Source: Rickettsia endosymbiont of Gonocerus acuteangulatus
GTDB lineage: Bacteria > Pseudomonadota > Alphaproteobacteria > Rickettsiales > Rickettsiaceae
Direction of reading: 5' to 3'
Length of the DNA: 64,000 nucleotides
Assembly: GCF_964026435.1 (NCBI RefSeq)
Contig: NZ_OZ032147.1
Span: 1,054,001-1,118,000, forward strand
Position numbers and translations under genes: made by a program. The notes under the pieces were generated by a model. The model had not been told where the DNA came from. It did not search any database and saw nothing but the letters and a program-made list of their open reading frames with translations. Below are positions 1 through 8,813 of the stretch, piece after piece. Position 1 is the first letter of the stretch. Every line of letters starts with the position of its first letter.

Positions 1-112
1 GAAGTGGCTTGATAATGAAATAAATTTATTTTTATAGCTATTATTGTAATTGACGTTTCTACTATTTATTGGTATAAAGTCTATAACTAGGTCACATATT
101 GGGTACTGAATT

Positions 113-231
113 GTCATTGCGCGGAGCGAAGTGACGTGGCAATCTCATCAAGCAGTAGTATAGTAGTATAAGACTCCTGAGATTGCTTCGGCGAATTACT
201 TTGTAATTCTTCTCGCAATGACGGGAATGAC
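113..231. repeat. Rickettsia palindromic element (RPE)
   Basis: A long imperfect inverted repeat whose arms begin GTCATTGCG and end CGCAATGAC, with inner arms GGCAATCTCA and TGAGATTGC. This arm pattern recurs at 12975-13173 and 41399-41510, which marks it as a dispersed element. It sits just upstream of tRNA-Gln. Confidence 0.75.
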
Positions 232-258
232 ATCAATACAGCAAGCAAATTCATACAT

Positions 259-333
259 TGGGACGTCGCCAAGTGGTAAGGCAACGGTTTTTGGTATCGT
301 CATCCGGAGGTTCGAATCCTCCCGTCCCAACCA
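259..333 (+). tRNA. tRNA-Gln(TTG)
   Basis: A cloverleaf can be folded: acceptor arms TGGGACG and CGTCCCA, T-loop GGTTCGAATCC, and an anticodon loop TTTTGGT carrying TTG, which reads CAA glutamine codons. The 3' CCA is encoded. The first base is T opposite A, as in other bacterial tRNA-Gln. Confidence 0.95.
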
Positions 334-344
334 ACTAATTTCTA

Positions 345-550
345 AGTTACTTATTTACATCTACCTTACCATTTAGATGAGGTGACAACGGTTTAATAGG
401 ACGAAATTTAATTTTATGTTCTTTCAGATAATCTTGTACATTTTAAATCTAATTGTTCTATAATCTATATTATGGAAAATAAAAACTTTAGCTAATTCTT
501 TTGTTCCATTATTGCCGATTATGTATACTCCTACTTTTCCAACCTAAAAA
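345..550 (-). pseudogene. Integrase-core transposase remnant
   Basis: No open gene remains, but the minus strand encodes stretches such as DYLKEHKIKFRPIKPLSPH followed by LNGKV, the typical end of an rve integrase core (IS3/IS481-type transposases: RPxxPxxNGKVE). The upstream part, reading KVGVYIIGNNGTKELAKVF, is in another frame, so the copy is frameshifted and dead. The IS family is inferred from one motif only. Nothing else is visible between the two flanking tRNA genes. Confidence 0.5.
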
Positions 551-682
551 AATTAATTTACTAAATTAAAAAGCTTATAAAATAGTAAATTATACGATTA
601 TTGTAATTTTCTTATCCATCATAATATACTCATTACTTCAATTTTTTCCTGAATTTAAAGTATAATTCTAGCTGTTTTAGTT

Positions 683-759
683 TGGTGCATTCGATTGGAT
701 TTGAACCAACGACCTTTGCCTTCGGAGGGCAATACTCTATCCAGCTGAGCTACGAATGC
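683..759 (-). tRNA. tRNA-Arg(CCG)
   Basis: On the minus strand the acceptor arms GCATTCG and CGAATGC enclose a D-arm with AGCTCAGCTGGATAGAG, an anticodon arm TTGCC-CTCCGAA-GGCAA and a T-loop GGTTCAAATCC. The anticodon CCG decodes CGG arginine codons. The 3' CCA is encoded. Confidence 0.95.
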
Positions 760-812
760 ATATTTATTTTTATACTGTAGTAATTAAGGTAAATCAAGAG
801 GGTATGAAATAT

Positions 813-848
813 AAAAAAAGGATAAGATTGAAAACTTATCCTTTTTTA
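813..848. terminator. Bidirectional intrinsic terminator
   Basis: A 13-base perfect stem, AAAAAAGGATAAG with CTTATCCTTTTTT, and an 8-base loop lie five bases beyond the stop of the minus-strand XRE regulator. The A-run and T-run allow termination in both directions, so it also insulates the regulator from tRNA-Arg. Confidence 0.85.
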
Positions 849-852
849 TTGC

Positions 853-1266
853 TTATGCGTTATTATTATTGGTAGCGGTAGTGGTTTTTAATTTATCTTT
901 TCCAGCTAAACATTTTACTAGATTATTAACAGCCTGTTGCTCATCTGTACTTTGAATTTTCATAAAATTTCTTGAAACTTCAATACACATACGTTGATGT
1001 TGAGTATGCACAGGTTGTGGCCTATTTGCCTCTTCTAATCCTTCGAAGAAATAATCAATATTTCTATCTAATGCTTCAGCAATTAATACAAGTCTTCCTA
1101 CAGAAATTCTATTAATCGCTCTTTCGTATTTTTGTAATTGCTGATGGGTAACGTCAATTACTTCTGCAAGTTGTTGACGAGATAATCCTTTTGCTAGCCT
1201 TAAGGAATAGATTTTATTTCCTATAAAACTATCGATTTTTTGTATTATATCATTTTTTCTAGCCAT
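853..1266 (-). CDS. XRE-family helix-turn-helix regulator
   Basis: A 137-residue cytoplasmic DNA-binding protein. A Cro/C1-type helix-turn-helix spans about residues 20-75 (LAKGLSRQQLAEVIDVTHQQ, then QKYERAINRISVG), followed by an uncharacterised tail ending in an asparagine run. Such proteins are conserved single-gene regulators in Rickettsia; the target genes are unknown. The start chosen is the ATG preceded by AAGGAG with correct spacing. A longer frame begins with TTG inside an adjacent 125-bp MITE and is not believed. The MITE lies 24 bases upstream of the start, so the native promoter has been displaced. An intrinsic terminator follows the stop. Confidence 0.8.
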   Translation of the reverse strand: MARKNDIIQKIDSFIGNKIYSLRLAKGLSRQQLAEVIDVTHQQLQKYERAINRISVGRLVLIAEALDRNIDYFFEGLEEANRPQPVHTQHQRMCIEVSRNFMKIQSTDEQQAVNNLVKCLAGKDKLKTTTATNNNNA

Positions 1267-1290
1267 TCTCTTCTCCTTGGTTATTTTATG

Positions 1291-1415
1291 CAAAACTTAC
1301 GCTATGTTTGATATAATGCCCATGAATTAAGGGATATTATGAAGTGCTTCACTATAAAACATTGCTGTGTAATAAGAGTTTTTAGCATATTTGCTATAAC
1401 ATAGCGTAAGTTTTG
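1291..1415 (+). mobile_element. 125-bp MITE, copy 1
   Basis: It begins CAAAACTTACGCTATG and ends with the exact inverted complement. These 16 bases are also the ends of the 1110-bp IS701-like element in this window, while the MITE interior is unrelated to that IS. Flanks are TATG and TATA, an imperfect 4-bp target duplication. It lies in the 5' leader of the XRE regulator. Confidence 0.9.
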
Positions 1416-1666
1416 TATATATTTATAATTATTTCAATAACTACTAATACTATAGTTATTAATAATTATATAATATTAAACTTATACAATTATTAGTGGA
1501 AATAATAACACATTTCAATATCATATACAACTAAAAAATAACATTTTTTAAGTTTTTTGTAATTATTTAGTAAATAATAATTAATTCTAAACTTTAATAT
1601 TATTGAAATATTTGTAAAATAAAAAATATTCTTATTTAAAGACAAATTTAATTTATATATTAATAT

Positions 1667-1704
1667 ACTAGATTATTATATTAATACTAGATTATTATAT
1701 TAAA
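1667..1704. repeat. 19-bp tandem repeat in AT-rich spacer
   Basis: Two adjacent copies of ACTAGATTATTATATTAAN. They lie in the roughly 500-base very AT-rich interval between the MITE and the YihY gene, where no other gene or structured element is seen. Confidence 0.8.
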
Positions 1705-1910
1705 TTTGTAATAGAAGTATTATATATAAAATAAAATGTGTTTTTTTAGATTTAAATCTTTATAAGATTGTAACTTAATAAAAAAATAAAGTTCTGGGAT
1801 ATTATAGAAAAATATAAAATAAATGCAATGATAAATTTAATTTCCTTTGCAATATTTCAAATATTTCTTTATACAAGTAACATTTTAACTAATTTTGGAA
1901 ATTGATTTTA

Positions 1911-2756
1911 ATGAAAAAAATATTTAATTGTCTTTATGTTGCGTTATTTAAAACAATAGAGCATGACGGAGTCGAACATTCCGGATATATGTCATTTATG
2001 GTACTTTTATCTATTTTTCCTTTTTTAGTATTTTTACTAGCTCTAACAAGCTTTTTAGGAGCTTCGGAACTTGGGCAAAATTTTATACAAATTTTTTTAG
2101 AAAGTATGCCAGAACGAGCAACAGAATCAATTGAAAAAAGAATAAAAGAATTATTAAGTGTACCGCCGCAGAGTTTAATGAATCTTGCTGTTGTAGGTAG
2201 TGTTTGGACCGCTTCTTCCTTTGTAGAATGCCTAAGAACTATTTTAAATCGTGTATATGAGATTAAGTCCCCTCCCCCTTATATAAGAAGACGATTACTT
2301 AGTATTTTACAATTCCTTGTAATTAGTATTTTAATTACTTTCACCATGTTTCTTTTAGTATTTATTCCAATAGTTTTCACAAAAATTCCAGTATTATTAG
2401 AAGCTATAGAACAATATAAAAATATTTTAAATTTTATAAGATATGTTTTAATCTTAGTTTTATTATTTTTAGGGGCCTCCTCTTTATACTATATATTACC
2501 TAATGTAAAACTAAACTTCATAGATGTATTTCCAGGAGCTTTATTAACAGTAATATTATGGGTAATAAGCGGTTACTTACTTTCAACTTATATAGTTTAC
2601 TATAACCAGCTAAATTTAATGTATGGATCTCTTGGTAGTATAATAGTTACACTGATATTTTTCTATATTATCAATATGATATTTATTTATGGTGCAGAAT
2701 TTAATTATCTAATGAAGAATTATAACATAGTTAAGAAAAGAGTTGATGAAAAATAG
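1911..2756 (+). CDS. YihY/BrkB family membrane protein
   Basis: A 281-residue inner-membrane protein with about six hydrophobic segments (residues near 25-50, 90-110, 130-160, 180-205, 220-245 and 245-270). It matches the YihY/BrkB (UPF0761) family by its conserved N-terminal SGYMSFMVLLSIFPFLVFLL, the LNLMYGSLGSIIVTLIFFY block, and the terminal GAEFNYLM motif. The biochemical role of the family is not settled, and the old ribonuclease BN label is wrong. The ATG start is preferred over an upstream in-frame TTG. The neighbouring Rpn pseudogene converges on it, and it appears to be a monocistronic gene. Confidence 0.85.
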   Translation: MKKIFNCLYVALFKTIEHDGVEHSGYMSFMVLLSIFPFLVFLLALTSFLGASELGQNFIQIFLESMPERATESIEKRIKELLSVPPQSLMNLAVVGSVWTASSFVECLRTILNRVYEIKSPPPYIRRRLLSILQFLVISILITFTMFLLVFIPIVFTKIPVLLEAIEQYKNILNFIRYVLILVLLFLGASSLYYILPNVKLNFIDVFPGALLTVILWVISGYLLSTYIVYYNQLNLMYGSLGSIIVTLIFFYIINMIFIYGAEFNYLMKNYNIVKKRVDEK

Positions 2757-2774
2757 TTATACGATTAGAGCGAC

Positions 2775-3638
2775 TTAAGATTCTATTTCTACTTTTAGTT
2801 TTTCTATTTCCTCTATAGATAATTCAGTAATTTCATAAATTTCTTCTATAGATCTTTTTTTAATTAGCATTTTTTTGCTATTTCTATATTTCTTTCTTCT
2901 TTGCCCCTTTCTTCAGCTCTTTATAACGGCACTAGTTTCAATTCTAAGCCAATTCAAGCGATTCTCATATTCTTCTCTTTCTTCATCAGTTAGATTTATT
3001 ACTTCAAGCACGTTTAATGCTTTCTTTAGCTCTTTACTATTTAATTCTTTCGGCAGCTTGTCTTTATTTAATAAGTCATTACGCGTTAGAAATGCAACCC
3101 ATATATCTAATGCATTCTTTATTTTCTTTATTATATCTGACAACTCTTCCTTAGCATTATCAGCAAATTTATTAAGTTCTATTGTATGTAATTCTATATC
3201 TTCAAAATATTTAATACCACTTTCATTTTCTCGTAACTGAAATATATTATGATATTTATTAGTATTGATGCCAGTAAAGTTAAGGATATGAATTCCTATT
3301 GTTTTGTTCAATTCTGAATATCTAGAACCTTCTTTTAATTGCCCTGCATATAATTTTGCCCAATAGTTCAAAGCTCGCTTATCATAATCAGCTTCATCCG
3401 TTATCTGTATTTCGATATTAAACATTTTGCCGCTTTCACCTTTTGCTTTAATATCTAAAACAGAAAGTTTATCATTTAAAAAATTCTTTGGATTATATGG
3501 ATTAAGAAGCGTTACTTCTTTTACTTGATCTTTTTCACTAACTATTGAATTAATAAGTGATATCAATAAATCCTTATTCTCTTCTACTCCGAAAATTTTT
3601 TTAAATGCTAAATCTACTCTTGGATTAACTTTATACAT
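2775..3638 (-). pseudogene. Rpn/PD-(D/E)XK nuclease-transposase, frameshifted
   Basis: The first 241 residues are open and match the Rpn recombination-promoting nuclease family (PDDEXK_2): an N-terminal DLAFKKIFG motif and the catalytic series Asp62 and Glu76-x-Gln78 in LDIKAKG...FNIEIQI. After residue 240 the frame hits TGA, but the expected coiled tail continues in other frames (AEERGKEERNIEIAK, then MLIKKRSIEEIYEITELSIE). That needs two frameshifts, near 2920 and 2875. The nuclease domain itself is intact, so a truncated product is possible. These genes are common degraded accessory genes in Rickettsia. Confidence 0.8.
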
Positions 3639-3665
3639 ATTAATTATCGCTATTTTGGCTAAATT

Positions 3666-3863
3666 TTATAATATTACTTTAGCATATTTTGCGTTAAATA
3701 TCAATGTTTGTATGGTAGGTAATCCCCCTACTTCTACTCTTACATTAGTATTGAGTAATTGAGCAAGATGGACATAAATATCTAATGTTTCAAGCTCATT
3801 TTTACTAAATTTATAAGGAGATTTTACATAAATAAGATTTTGGGTATCTTGCTTTTTGGCCCA
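3666..3863 (-). pseudogene. Unidentified gene fragment
   Basis: About 65 codons are open on the minus strand with no start (…LIYVKSPYKFSKNELETLDI…, then LAQLLNTNVRVEVGGL…). Codon use looks coding, and it resembles the C-terminal end of a soluble domain. I do not recognise the family. It lies in a decayed stretch between the Rpn remnant and fabD. Confidence 0.35.
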
Positions 3864-4046
3864 ATACTAAAGATCGTGCAAGAAGTGGCAAAGTTATAGA
3901 AAGTACCGAGTTAAGAAATGACTTTCATAGTTAAAATAATTATGCTATAAAAGTTTTCAGATTTTTCATGGTTTTGGTTAATAATGTACCGAGACTGGGA
4001 ATTATAGGAACTTTTTTATGAAACGATTAAATTCAAGATATTAAGG

Positions 4047-4168
4047 CTGAAAAAGCCTGATGTTGACCAGAATAGATGCCAAATTAGAATTATTGCCGGA
4101 AAAGGAAAAAAAGACAGAATAGTACCGTTGCCAAAAAGTTTTCGGGAAACATTAGTTATGTATACTCC
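4047..4168 (+). pseudogene. Tyrosine recombinase fragment
   Basis: A short open segment reads LKKPDVDQNRCQIRI then AGKGKKDRIVPLPKSFRET. The GKGxKDRxVPLP motif is the beta-hairpin bearing the catalytic lysine of phage/integron-type tyrosine recombinases. The N-terminal domain and the RHRY catalytic core are missing. It is probably debris of a past integration event. Confidence 0.6.
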
Positions 4169-4194
4169 CTATTTACTTATGTTATTAGTATTTT

Positions 4195-4276
4195 TAAGCT
4201 GCACCTAGTTCCCAAGCCACGGGGGGGGGTGACAGGGGAAAATAATCCACGCAATAATACCGCCACGGGGTGACGT
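4195..4276. repeat. RPE fragment
   Basis: Arms CCACGGGG…GGGTGACAGG and GATAATACCGCCACGGGGTGAC resemble the ends of the larger elements at 12975 and 22637. A nine-G run is present. Apart from the two fragments above, the 3639-4420 interval holds nothing else I can identify. Confidence 0.5.
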
Positions 4277-4422
4277 TGAACAATACCATTTACTTATGAT
4301 GCATTCATTATATAATTAAGCTGAAAATAATCAAACTATATTTTCTGCTAATAGTTTATAATCATATAAAATTTTAGCTTAACGCAATAATTGAAAAAGT
4401 TTGCTTAAAGTATTAAAATAAT

Positions 4423-4451
4423 TTGACTATTTCAGAAAAAATTCATAATAT
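4423..4451 (+). promoter_or_regulatory. Predicted sigma70 promoter of fabD
   Basis: A -35 box TTGACT and a -10 box TAATAT are separated by exactly 17 bases, about 36 bases before the fabD start codon. Predicted from sequence only. Confidence 0.55.
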
Positions 4452-4487
4452 TTATTAATAAACTCAATCTAAACAATAATATAATAT

Positions 4488-5426
4488 ATGAAAACAGCCT
4501 TTATCTTTCCAGGTCAAGGGTCGCAAGCCATTGGCATGGGCAAGGATTTTTACGATAATTTTAAATCCGTAAAAGAAACATTCCAAACAATCGATGAAGC
4601 ACTAAAACGAAAACTTACCGATATAATTTTTAATTCTACTTCGGAAGAATTAACATTAACTACTAATGCACAGCCAGCATTAATGGCTGTATCTATGGCA
4701 ATAATTAATGCTATCAAAGCTGAGACCAACAAAAATGTAGCTCAGCTATGCGATTATGTCGCTGGTCACTCTTTAGGTGAGTACTCTGCTTTATGTGCTG
4801 CCGAAAGCATCAGCGTTGAAACAGCCGCAAAATTATTGCATACACGTAGCAGCTCTATGCAGGAAGCCTGCCCTCCAAATATCGGTGCTATGGCTGCTTG
4901 TATCGGTATATCTATCGAAAAGCTTGAGAAAATAGTTAAAGAAAGCAAATGCGAAATAGCAAATGATAATATTGAAGGACAGATTGTAATTAGCGGTAAA
5001 GCGGACGCTATTGATTACGCTATTAATCTTATTAAAGAAGCAGGATATAAAGCAATAAAGCTAAAGGTAAGTGCTCCGTTTCACTGTAGTTTAATGAAGC
5101 CAGCAGAAGAAAAAATGCGAATAGCACTTGATAATAGCGTAATTAACAAACCGCTAATACCAGTAATTCAAAATTATACTGCAAAGCCTGTATTAGATCC
5201 TTTAGAAATCAAGCAAAATCTAGTTTTACAAATATGCGGGCGAGTTAGATGGCGTGAGACTATAGAGCTATTTAACAAGTTAGATATTGCCCATATAGTA
5301 GAAATAGGAGCAGGAAATGTGCTAACAAATATGCTTAGAAAAATCAACTATACATTTAAATTGAGTAATATAAGTAATGTAGAAGAGATGAAACTATTTC
5401 TACAAGCTTATGAAACTGCAAATTAG
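4488..5426 (+). CDS. fabD: Malonyl-CoA:ACP transacylase FabD
   Basis: 312 residues, normal length. The enzyme transfers malonyl from CoA to acyl carrier protein, supplying extender units for type II fatty acid synthesis in the cytoplasm. The FPGQGSQ oxyanion loop is at residues 7-13, the nucleophile Ser95 is in GHSLGEYS, the carboxylate-binding Arg120 is in HTRSSSMQ, and the catalytic His199 is in SAPFHCSLM. All key residues are present. It starts with ATG 37 bases after a predicted -10 box. Its 3' end overlaps by 17 bases the start of a decayed hypothetical gene. No other fab genes are beside it, which fits the scattered gene order of Rickettsia. Confidence 0.95.
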   Translation: MKTAFIFPGQGSQAIGMGKDFYDNFKSVKETFQTIDEALKRKLTDIIFNSTSEELTLTTNAQPALMAVSMAIINAIKAETNKNVAQLCDYVAGHSLGEYSALCAAESISVETAAKLLHTRSSSMQEACPPNIGAMAACIGISIEKLEKIVKESKCEIANDNIEGQIVISGKADAIDYAINLIKEAGYKAIKLKVSAPFHCSLMKPAEEKMRIALDNSVINKPLIPVIQNYTAKPVLDPLEIKQNLVLQICGRVRWRETIELFNKLDIAHIVEIGAGNVLTNMLRKINYTFKLSNISNVEEMKLFLQAYETAN

Positions 5427-6086
5427 GTTTTTTGCTAATTTATATAATTTTTTAATAGAAGATTATCCTCTGCAACCAAATAAAGAAAATATAATAAAAT
5501 TATCAAAATCTTTATTTAAGAACACCGCAGAGGTTAATTTTCTGTTACAAAATATTCACATATTAGATTTACCATGCTGTGAACCAAACAGGGTAGAATC
5601 TATTAAGGATATATTAAAATCTGATAAATTAAACATTAATATACCTAAATTTAAATACAAAATAAGATTAGAAATTATAGCCCTCAAGAATTAACAATCC
5701 TTAGAGAAAAAGGTAATAATTTATTATTTTTTAATTCTAAATTGTGCGAAATTATTAAATTACTAAATTTTATAAATCAATTTTTTGTTGTTGATCATAG
5801 TAAGGTAAGTTATTGTATACTAGATATTGCTAGTAGATTTTATGATGAAGAAGATTTAAAAATTTTTTTAGATAGTGAAATTGATATAGAATTAAATTAT
5901 ACTAATGAAATAAGTATTTACGATAAAAATTTAGATAATTTTATAAATTTGCCACAAGTAGCTTATAATAGATTTTTAGTATTGTATCACGAGGCATTTA
6001 AAAGTTTTGATAAAAAAGAATTAACTATATTATTCAACGCTTGTAGTAATGATAATAATTTAGTGAAATCTTTAATTTTATGCCCT
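5410..6086 (+). pseudogene. Hypothetical protein, frameshifted and IS-truncated
   Basis: Two consecutive open segments belong to one gene. The first 94 codons end at …RLEIIALKN, and the continuation QELTILREKGNNLLFF and onward is readable one frame over without a new start, so a single-base deletion near 5680 broke it. The protein is rich in Ile, Asn and Lys with no membrane segment; I do not recognise a family. An IS30 end at 6087 cuts off the 3' part. Its overlap with fabD suggests it was once co-transcribed with it. Confidence 0.65.
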
Positions 6087-6738
6087 TGAAAATGCAAGGA
6101 CTAAGTAGAACAAAACCTATAAATTTTCTGCCCAAATTTCATTGGGGGTTTTATAACCAAAAATCTTTCTTGGCATGTTATTTAAAATCTCAGCAACATT
6201 GTCAAGACCTCTTTGTGTAACGGTAGTAATATCTGTATTTTTAGGTAAAATTCTATGAATCATAGAATTCATTTTTTCCACTAATGCTTTTTGTCTAGGG
6301 CGGTATGGATCACAAAAGAAAGTTTGAAACCCAGATAGTCTATAGGCAACATGCCCCACAAACTCTTTGCCATTATCCATAGTAATAGTCTTTCTCACAC
6401 TATTTGGAAGAGTTTTTATCTTTCTTAAAAAACCATTGGTAACTGTTGTAGCTCTCTTGGAGTTATTCAGCACTAAAATAATCTTTTGACTCTTTATTAT
6501 CCACCAGTGCACCAATATTCATACTTTGATTACCTTTATGAAATGTAAGATCTGCCTCAAAATTCCCTACTTCTACCTTTTTCGTAGCTATTGCATCACG
6601 CTGATGTATTGAGATCCTTTGTGGTATAATGATCCTTTGACGCCTCTTCCCTCTTTCTTGCCTTTTATATCTTTTAGAAGGTAAATAGCTATATAACTTT
6701 AATTTAGCTGCTACTGCAGAAGTGTAAACAAATCTATA
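6087..6738 (-). mobile_element. IS30 remnant (3' half, subtype 2)
   Basis: It begins with the IS30 right end TGAAAATGCAAGGACTAAG and covers the DDE catalytic half of the transposase. A 1-bp frameshift lies near 6490, where the normal DKKSQK reading becomes DNKESKDYF. The N-terminal half is missing: the element stops where an IS701-like element is inserted at a TATA target. Confidence 0.85.
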
Positions 6739-7848
6739 CAAAACTTACGCTATGAGTAAAAAAGTGATAAATTATTGTAAAAATAATTAAACATGTCAAA
6801 GAGGATAAAGTTGCAAGCAATACCAATTAATAGGACAGATTATTGTCAATTTTTAATAGTTAGCCAAAAGAATTATAGTTTAACCTACTACGCTGAACAT
6901 GCAAAGAAATGTAGTCATGATGTTATTAATAGATTTTTAAGGAATAAAAAATATACACCTTCTTTGTTATGGGAACACATCAAGAATGATGTTATTTTTT
7001 CATCTAATGGATATACAATATTTGATGATACGGTTTTAAATAAAAGGAATACGAAGCAAATAGAAATTGCAAGATCGCAGTACAGTGGAGCTACAGGTAG
7101 AGTTACTAAAGGTATAGGAGTAGTGAGTCTGGTATATTATAACCCTGATATTAATAAGTTTTGGGTAATAGATTATCGAATTTTTGCACCTGATCATGAT
7201 GGAGCAACAAAACTAGAACACCTATTAAACATGTTAAATAATGCTGTTTATAGCAAGAAGATTCCTTTTCAAACAGTACTTTTTGACACATGGTATTCTA
7301 CACACAAAATTATGCAACATGTTGACTCTCTGGGGAAATATTATTATGCCCCTATTAAAGCCAATAGAAACGTTAGTAAAACGCACGATTCTAAACCTTA
7401 TAAAGCTGTAAAAGAGTTGACATTTTCAGATGAAGAGATCAGGCATGGAGTAGAGATTCATATAAAAGGTTTTGCTAAAAATAAGCATGTTAATTTGTTT
7501 AAATTTACTGTTTCTACCAACAGAGTTGAGTATGTTGTTACCAATAACAAAACTCACAAATCTTCTAAAGCTGCACAAGATGAGTGTGGCTTTCGATGGG
7601 TAATTGAGAGCATGCACAGAGAAATTAAGCAACTTACTGGGATAGAACGTTGTCAATGCAGGAAACAGCGTATTCAACGTAATCATATTAGTTGGGCATT
7701 TTTAGTTTGGGCATTTCTCAAAAGGACTGCAAATACAATCGGTAAAACGGTTTACCAAATAAAGTTAGGGCTTTTAGATGACTATATGCAACAACAGCTG
7801 CGTTCTCCATCTTTACGATATTTAGAACCAAACATAGCGTAAGTTTTG
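6739..7848 (+). mobile_element. IS701-like element, complete copy
   Basis: 1110 bp with 16-bp terminal inverted repeats CAAAACTTACGCTATG and a direct duplication TATA on both sides. One of four complete copies in the window. The target is an IS30 sequence. Confidence 0.9.
6793..7842 (+). CDS. IS4/IS701-superfamily DDE transposase
   Basis: 349 residues. The catalytic pattern of the IS4/IS701 group is visible: first Asp pair in TIFDDTVLNK (about residue 78), second Asp in VLFDTWYST (about 164), and Glu in WVIESMHREIKQLTG (about 270, the Y/W-E-x6-K signature). It cuts and rejoins the CAAAACTTACGCTATG ends. The TAA stop codon lies inside the right inverted repeat (ATAGCGTAA), so the coding region ends within the transposon end. 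The 4-bp target duplication also fits this group. The product appears intact and active, and near-identical copies lie at 29512, 38217 and 49280. Confidence 0.85.
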   Translation: MSKRIKLQAIPINRTDYCQFLIVSQKNYSLTYYAEHAKKCSHDVINRFLRNKKYTPSLLWEHIKNDVIFSSNGYTIFDDTVLNKRNTKQIEIARSQYSGATGRVTKGIGVVSLVYYNPDINKFWVIDYRIFAPDHDGATKLEHLLNMLNNAVYSKKIPFQTVLFDTWYSTHKIMQHVDSLGKYYYAPIKANRNVSKTHDSKPYKAVKELTFSDEEIRHGVEIHIKGFAKNKHVNLFKFTVSTNRVEYVVTNNKTHKSSKAAQDECGFRWVIESMHREIKQLTGIERCQCRKQRIQRNHISWAFLVWAFLKRTANTIGKTVYQIKLGLLDDYMQQQLRSPSLRYLEPNIA

Positions 7849-7852
7849 TATA

Positions 7853-8813
7853 TAGCATAAGTCATTAAGGTACTGACAGAGCGAGAGTATCATGTTATAG
7901 TAAGCAAATATTAACAAGCATGTAAAGAGATATGGCACGAGCATATGCAATAGAACTAAGACTAAGAGTTATAAAAGCTGTAGAAGCAGGGATACGAATA
8001 AGTAAGGTAAGTAAATTATTTAATGTAAGTCGTGATACTATATATAAATGGAAAAAATTAAAAGATAAGCAAGGTACTTTAGAAGCAGCAACTGGTTATC
8101 AGAAAGGACATAGTCATAAGATAAAAGATTCAGAATCTTTTAAAGAATTTTTTAAAGCTAATATGAATAAAACATCAAAGGAGTTAGCAAAGCAATGGGG
8201 TAATATTGCATCTGTAACTATTTTAAGACAAATCAGAAAACTTGGTTATAGCTATAAAAAAACTCATTTTCATCCGAAAAGAGATATTAAATTAAGAAAT
8301 GAATTTATAGCAAAGATACAAACCATCACAAAGGACAAATTAGTATATCTTGATGAATCTGGAATAGAGGATAATGCTTGCAAAGAGTATGGATGGAGCA
8401 TTATAGGACAAAGGTGTTATGGAGAAAAGGTGTATCAACATAAATTTAGAATAAGTATGATAGCTGGTCTTTATAATGGTAATCTTATTGCTCCTGTAAT
8501 ATTTGAAGGTAATTGTAATACAGAGGTCTTTAAAACTTATATTAGGGATGTATTAATTACAGAATTACAACCTGGGCAAACCGTTATTATGGATAACATT
8601 AATTTTCATAAAAATTCTAAAGTTAAAGAGTTAATTGAATCCGTTGGTTGTACCATATTGTATTTACCAACTTACTCTCCTGATTTAAATCCTATAGAGC
8701 ATTACTGGTTTAAGATAAAAAATGAAATTAGGAAAGTTGTAGGAGATTTTGAAACATTTTATGATGCTGTTTTTAATACTATTAAATTGTCAGTATCTTA
8801 ATGATTTATGCTA
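7853..8813 (+). mobile_element. IS630-a element, complete
   Basis: 961 bp with ends TAGCATAAGTCATTAAGG and the near complement CTTAATGATTTATGCTA, flanked by TA dinucleotides as expected for IS630/Tc1-type insertion. The left flank is the TATA duplication of the IS701-like element, and the right flank is an IS30 in plus orientation. Confidence 0.85.
7932..8801 (+). CDS. IS630-family transposase
   Basis: 289 residues in one frame. An N-terminal helix-turn-helix (residues 10-45, ISKVSKLFNVSRDTIYKWKK) precedes the DDE core: Asp in VYLDESGIED (about 138), Asp in VIMDNINFHKN (about 220), Glu in PDLNPIEHYWFKIKNE (about 257). It is the only IS630-a copy here whose two halves are in frame: the junction tract is seven A (TATAAAAAAACTC), while other copies have eight A or AAACAAAA and are shifted. 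Confidence 0.9.
   Translation: MARAYAIELRLRVIKAVEAGIRISKVSKLFNVSRDTIYKWKKLKDKQGTLEAATGYQKGHSHKIKDSESFKEFFKANMNKTSKELAKQWGNIASVTILRQIRKLGYSYKKTHFHPKRDIKLRNEFIAKIQTITKDKLVYLDESGIEDNACKEYGWSIIGQRCYGEKVYQHKFRISMIAGLYNGNLIAPVIFEGNCNTEVFKTYIRDVLITELQPGQTVIMDNINFHKNSKVKELIESVGCTILYLPTYSPDLNPIEHYWFKIKNEIRKVVGDFETFYDAVFNTIKLSVS

Noticed and set aside
113-231. Possible CRISPR-like or ncRNA structure near tRNA-Gln
   Set aside because: Single palindrome with copies dispersed elsewhere, no spacer-repeat array; it is an RPE. No CRISPR array was seen anywhere in the window.
1267-1293. TTG start of the XRE regulator inside the MITE
   Set aside because: The ATG at 1266 has an AAGGAG site at proper spacing; the TTG exists only because the MITE landed there.
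2875-3240. Plus-strand frame of 121 codons rich in Ser and Phe
   Set aside because: It is the antisense shadow of the Rpn nuclease pseudogene, whose minus-strand reading has clear family motifs.
3666-3863. Possible universal-stress/KdpD-like domain in the unidentified fragment
   Set aside because: Resemblance was only a loose spacing of hydrophobic residues; not enough to name a family.
7426-7686. Repeated 86-codon frame antisense to every IS701-like transposase
   Set aside because: It is open only because the transposase sequence is copied in each IS; no start signal or family resemblance.
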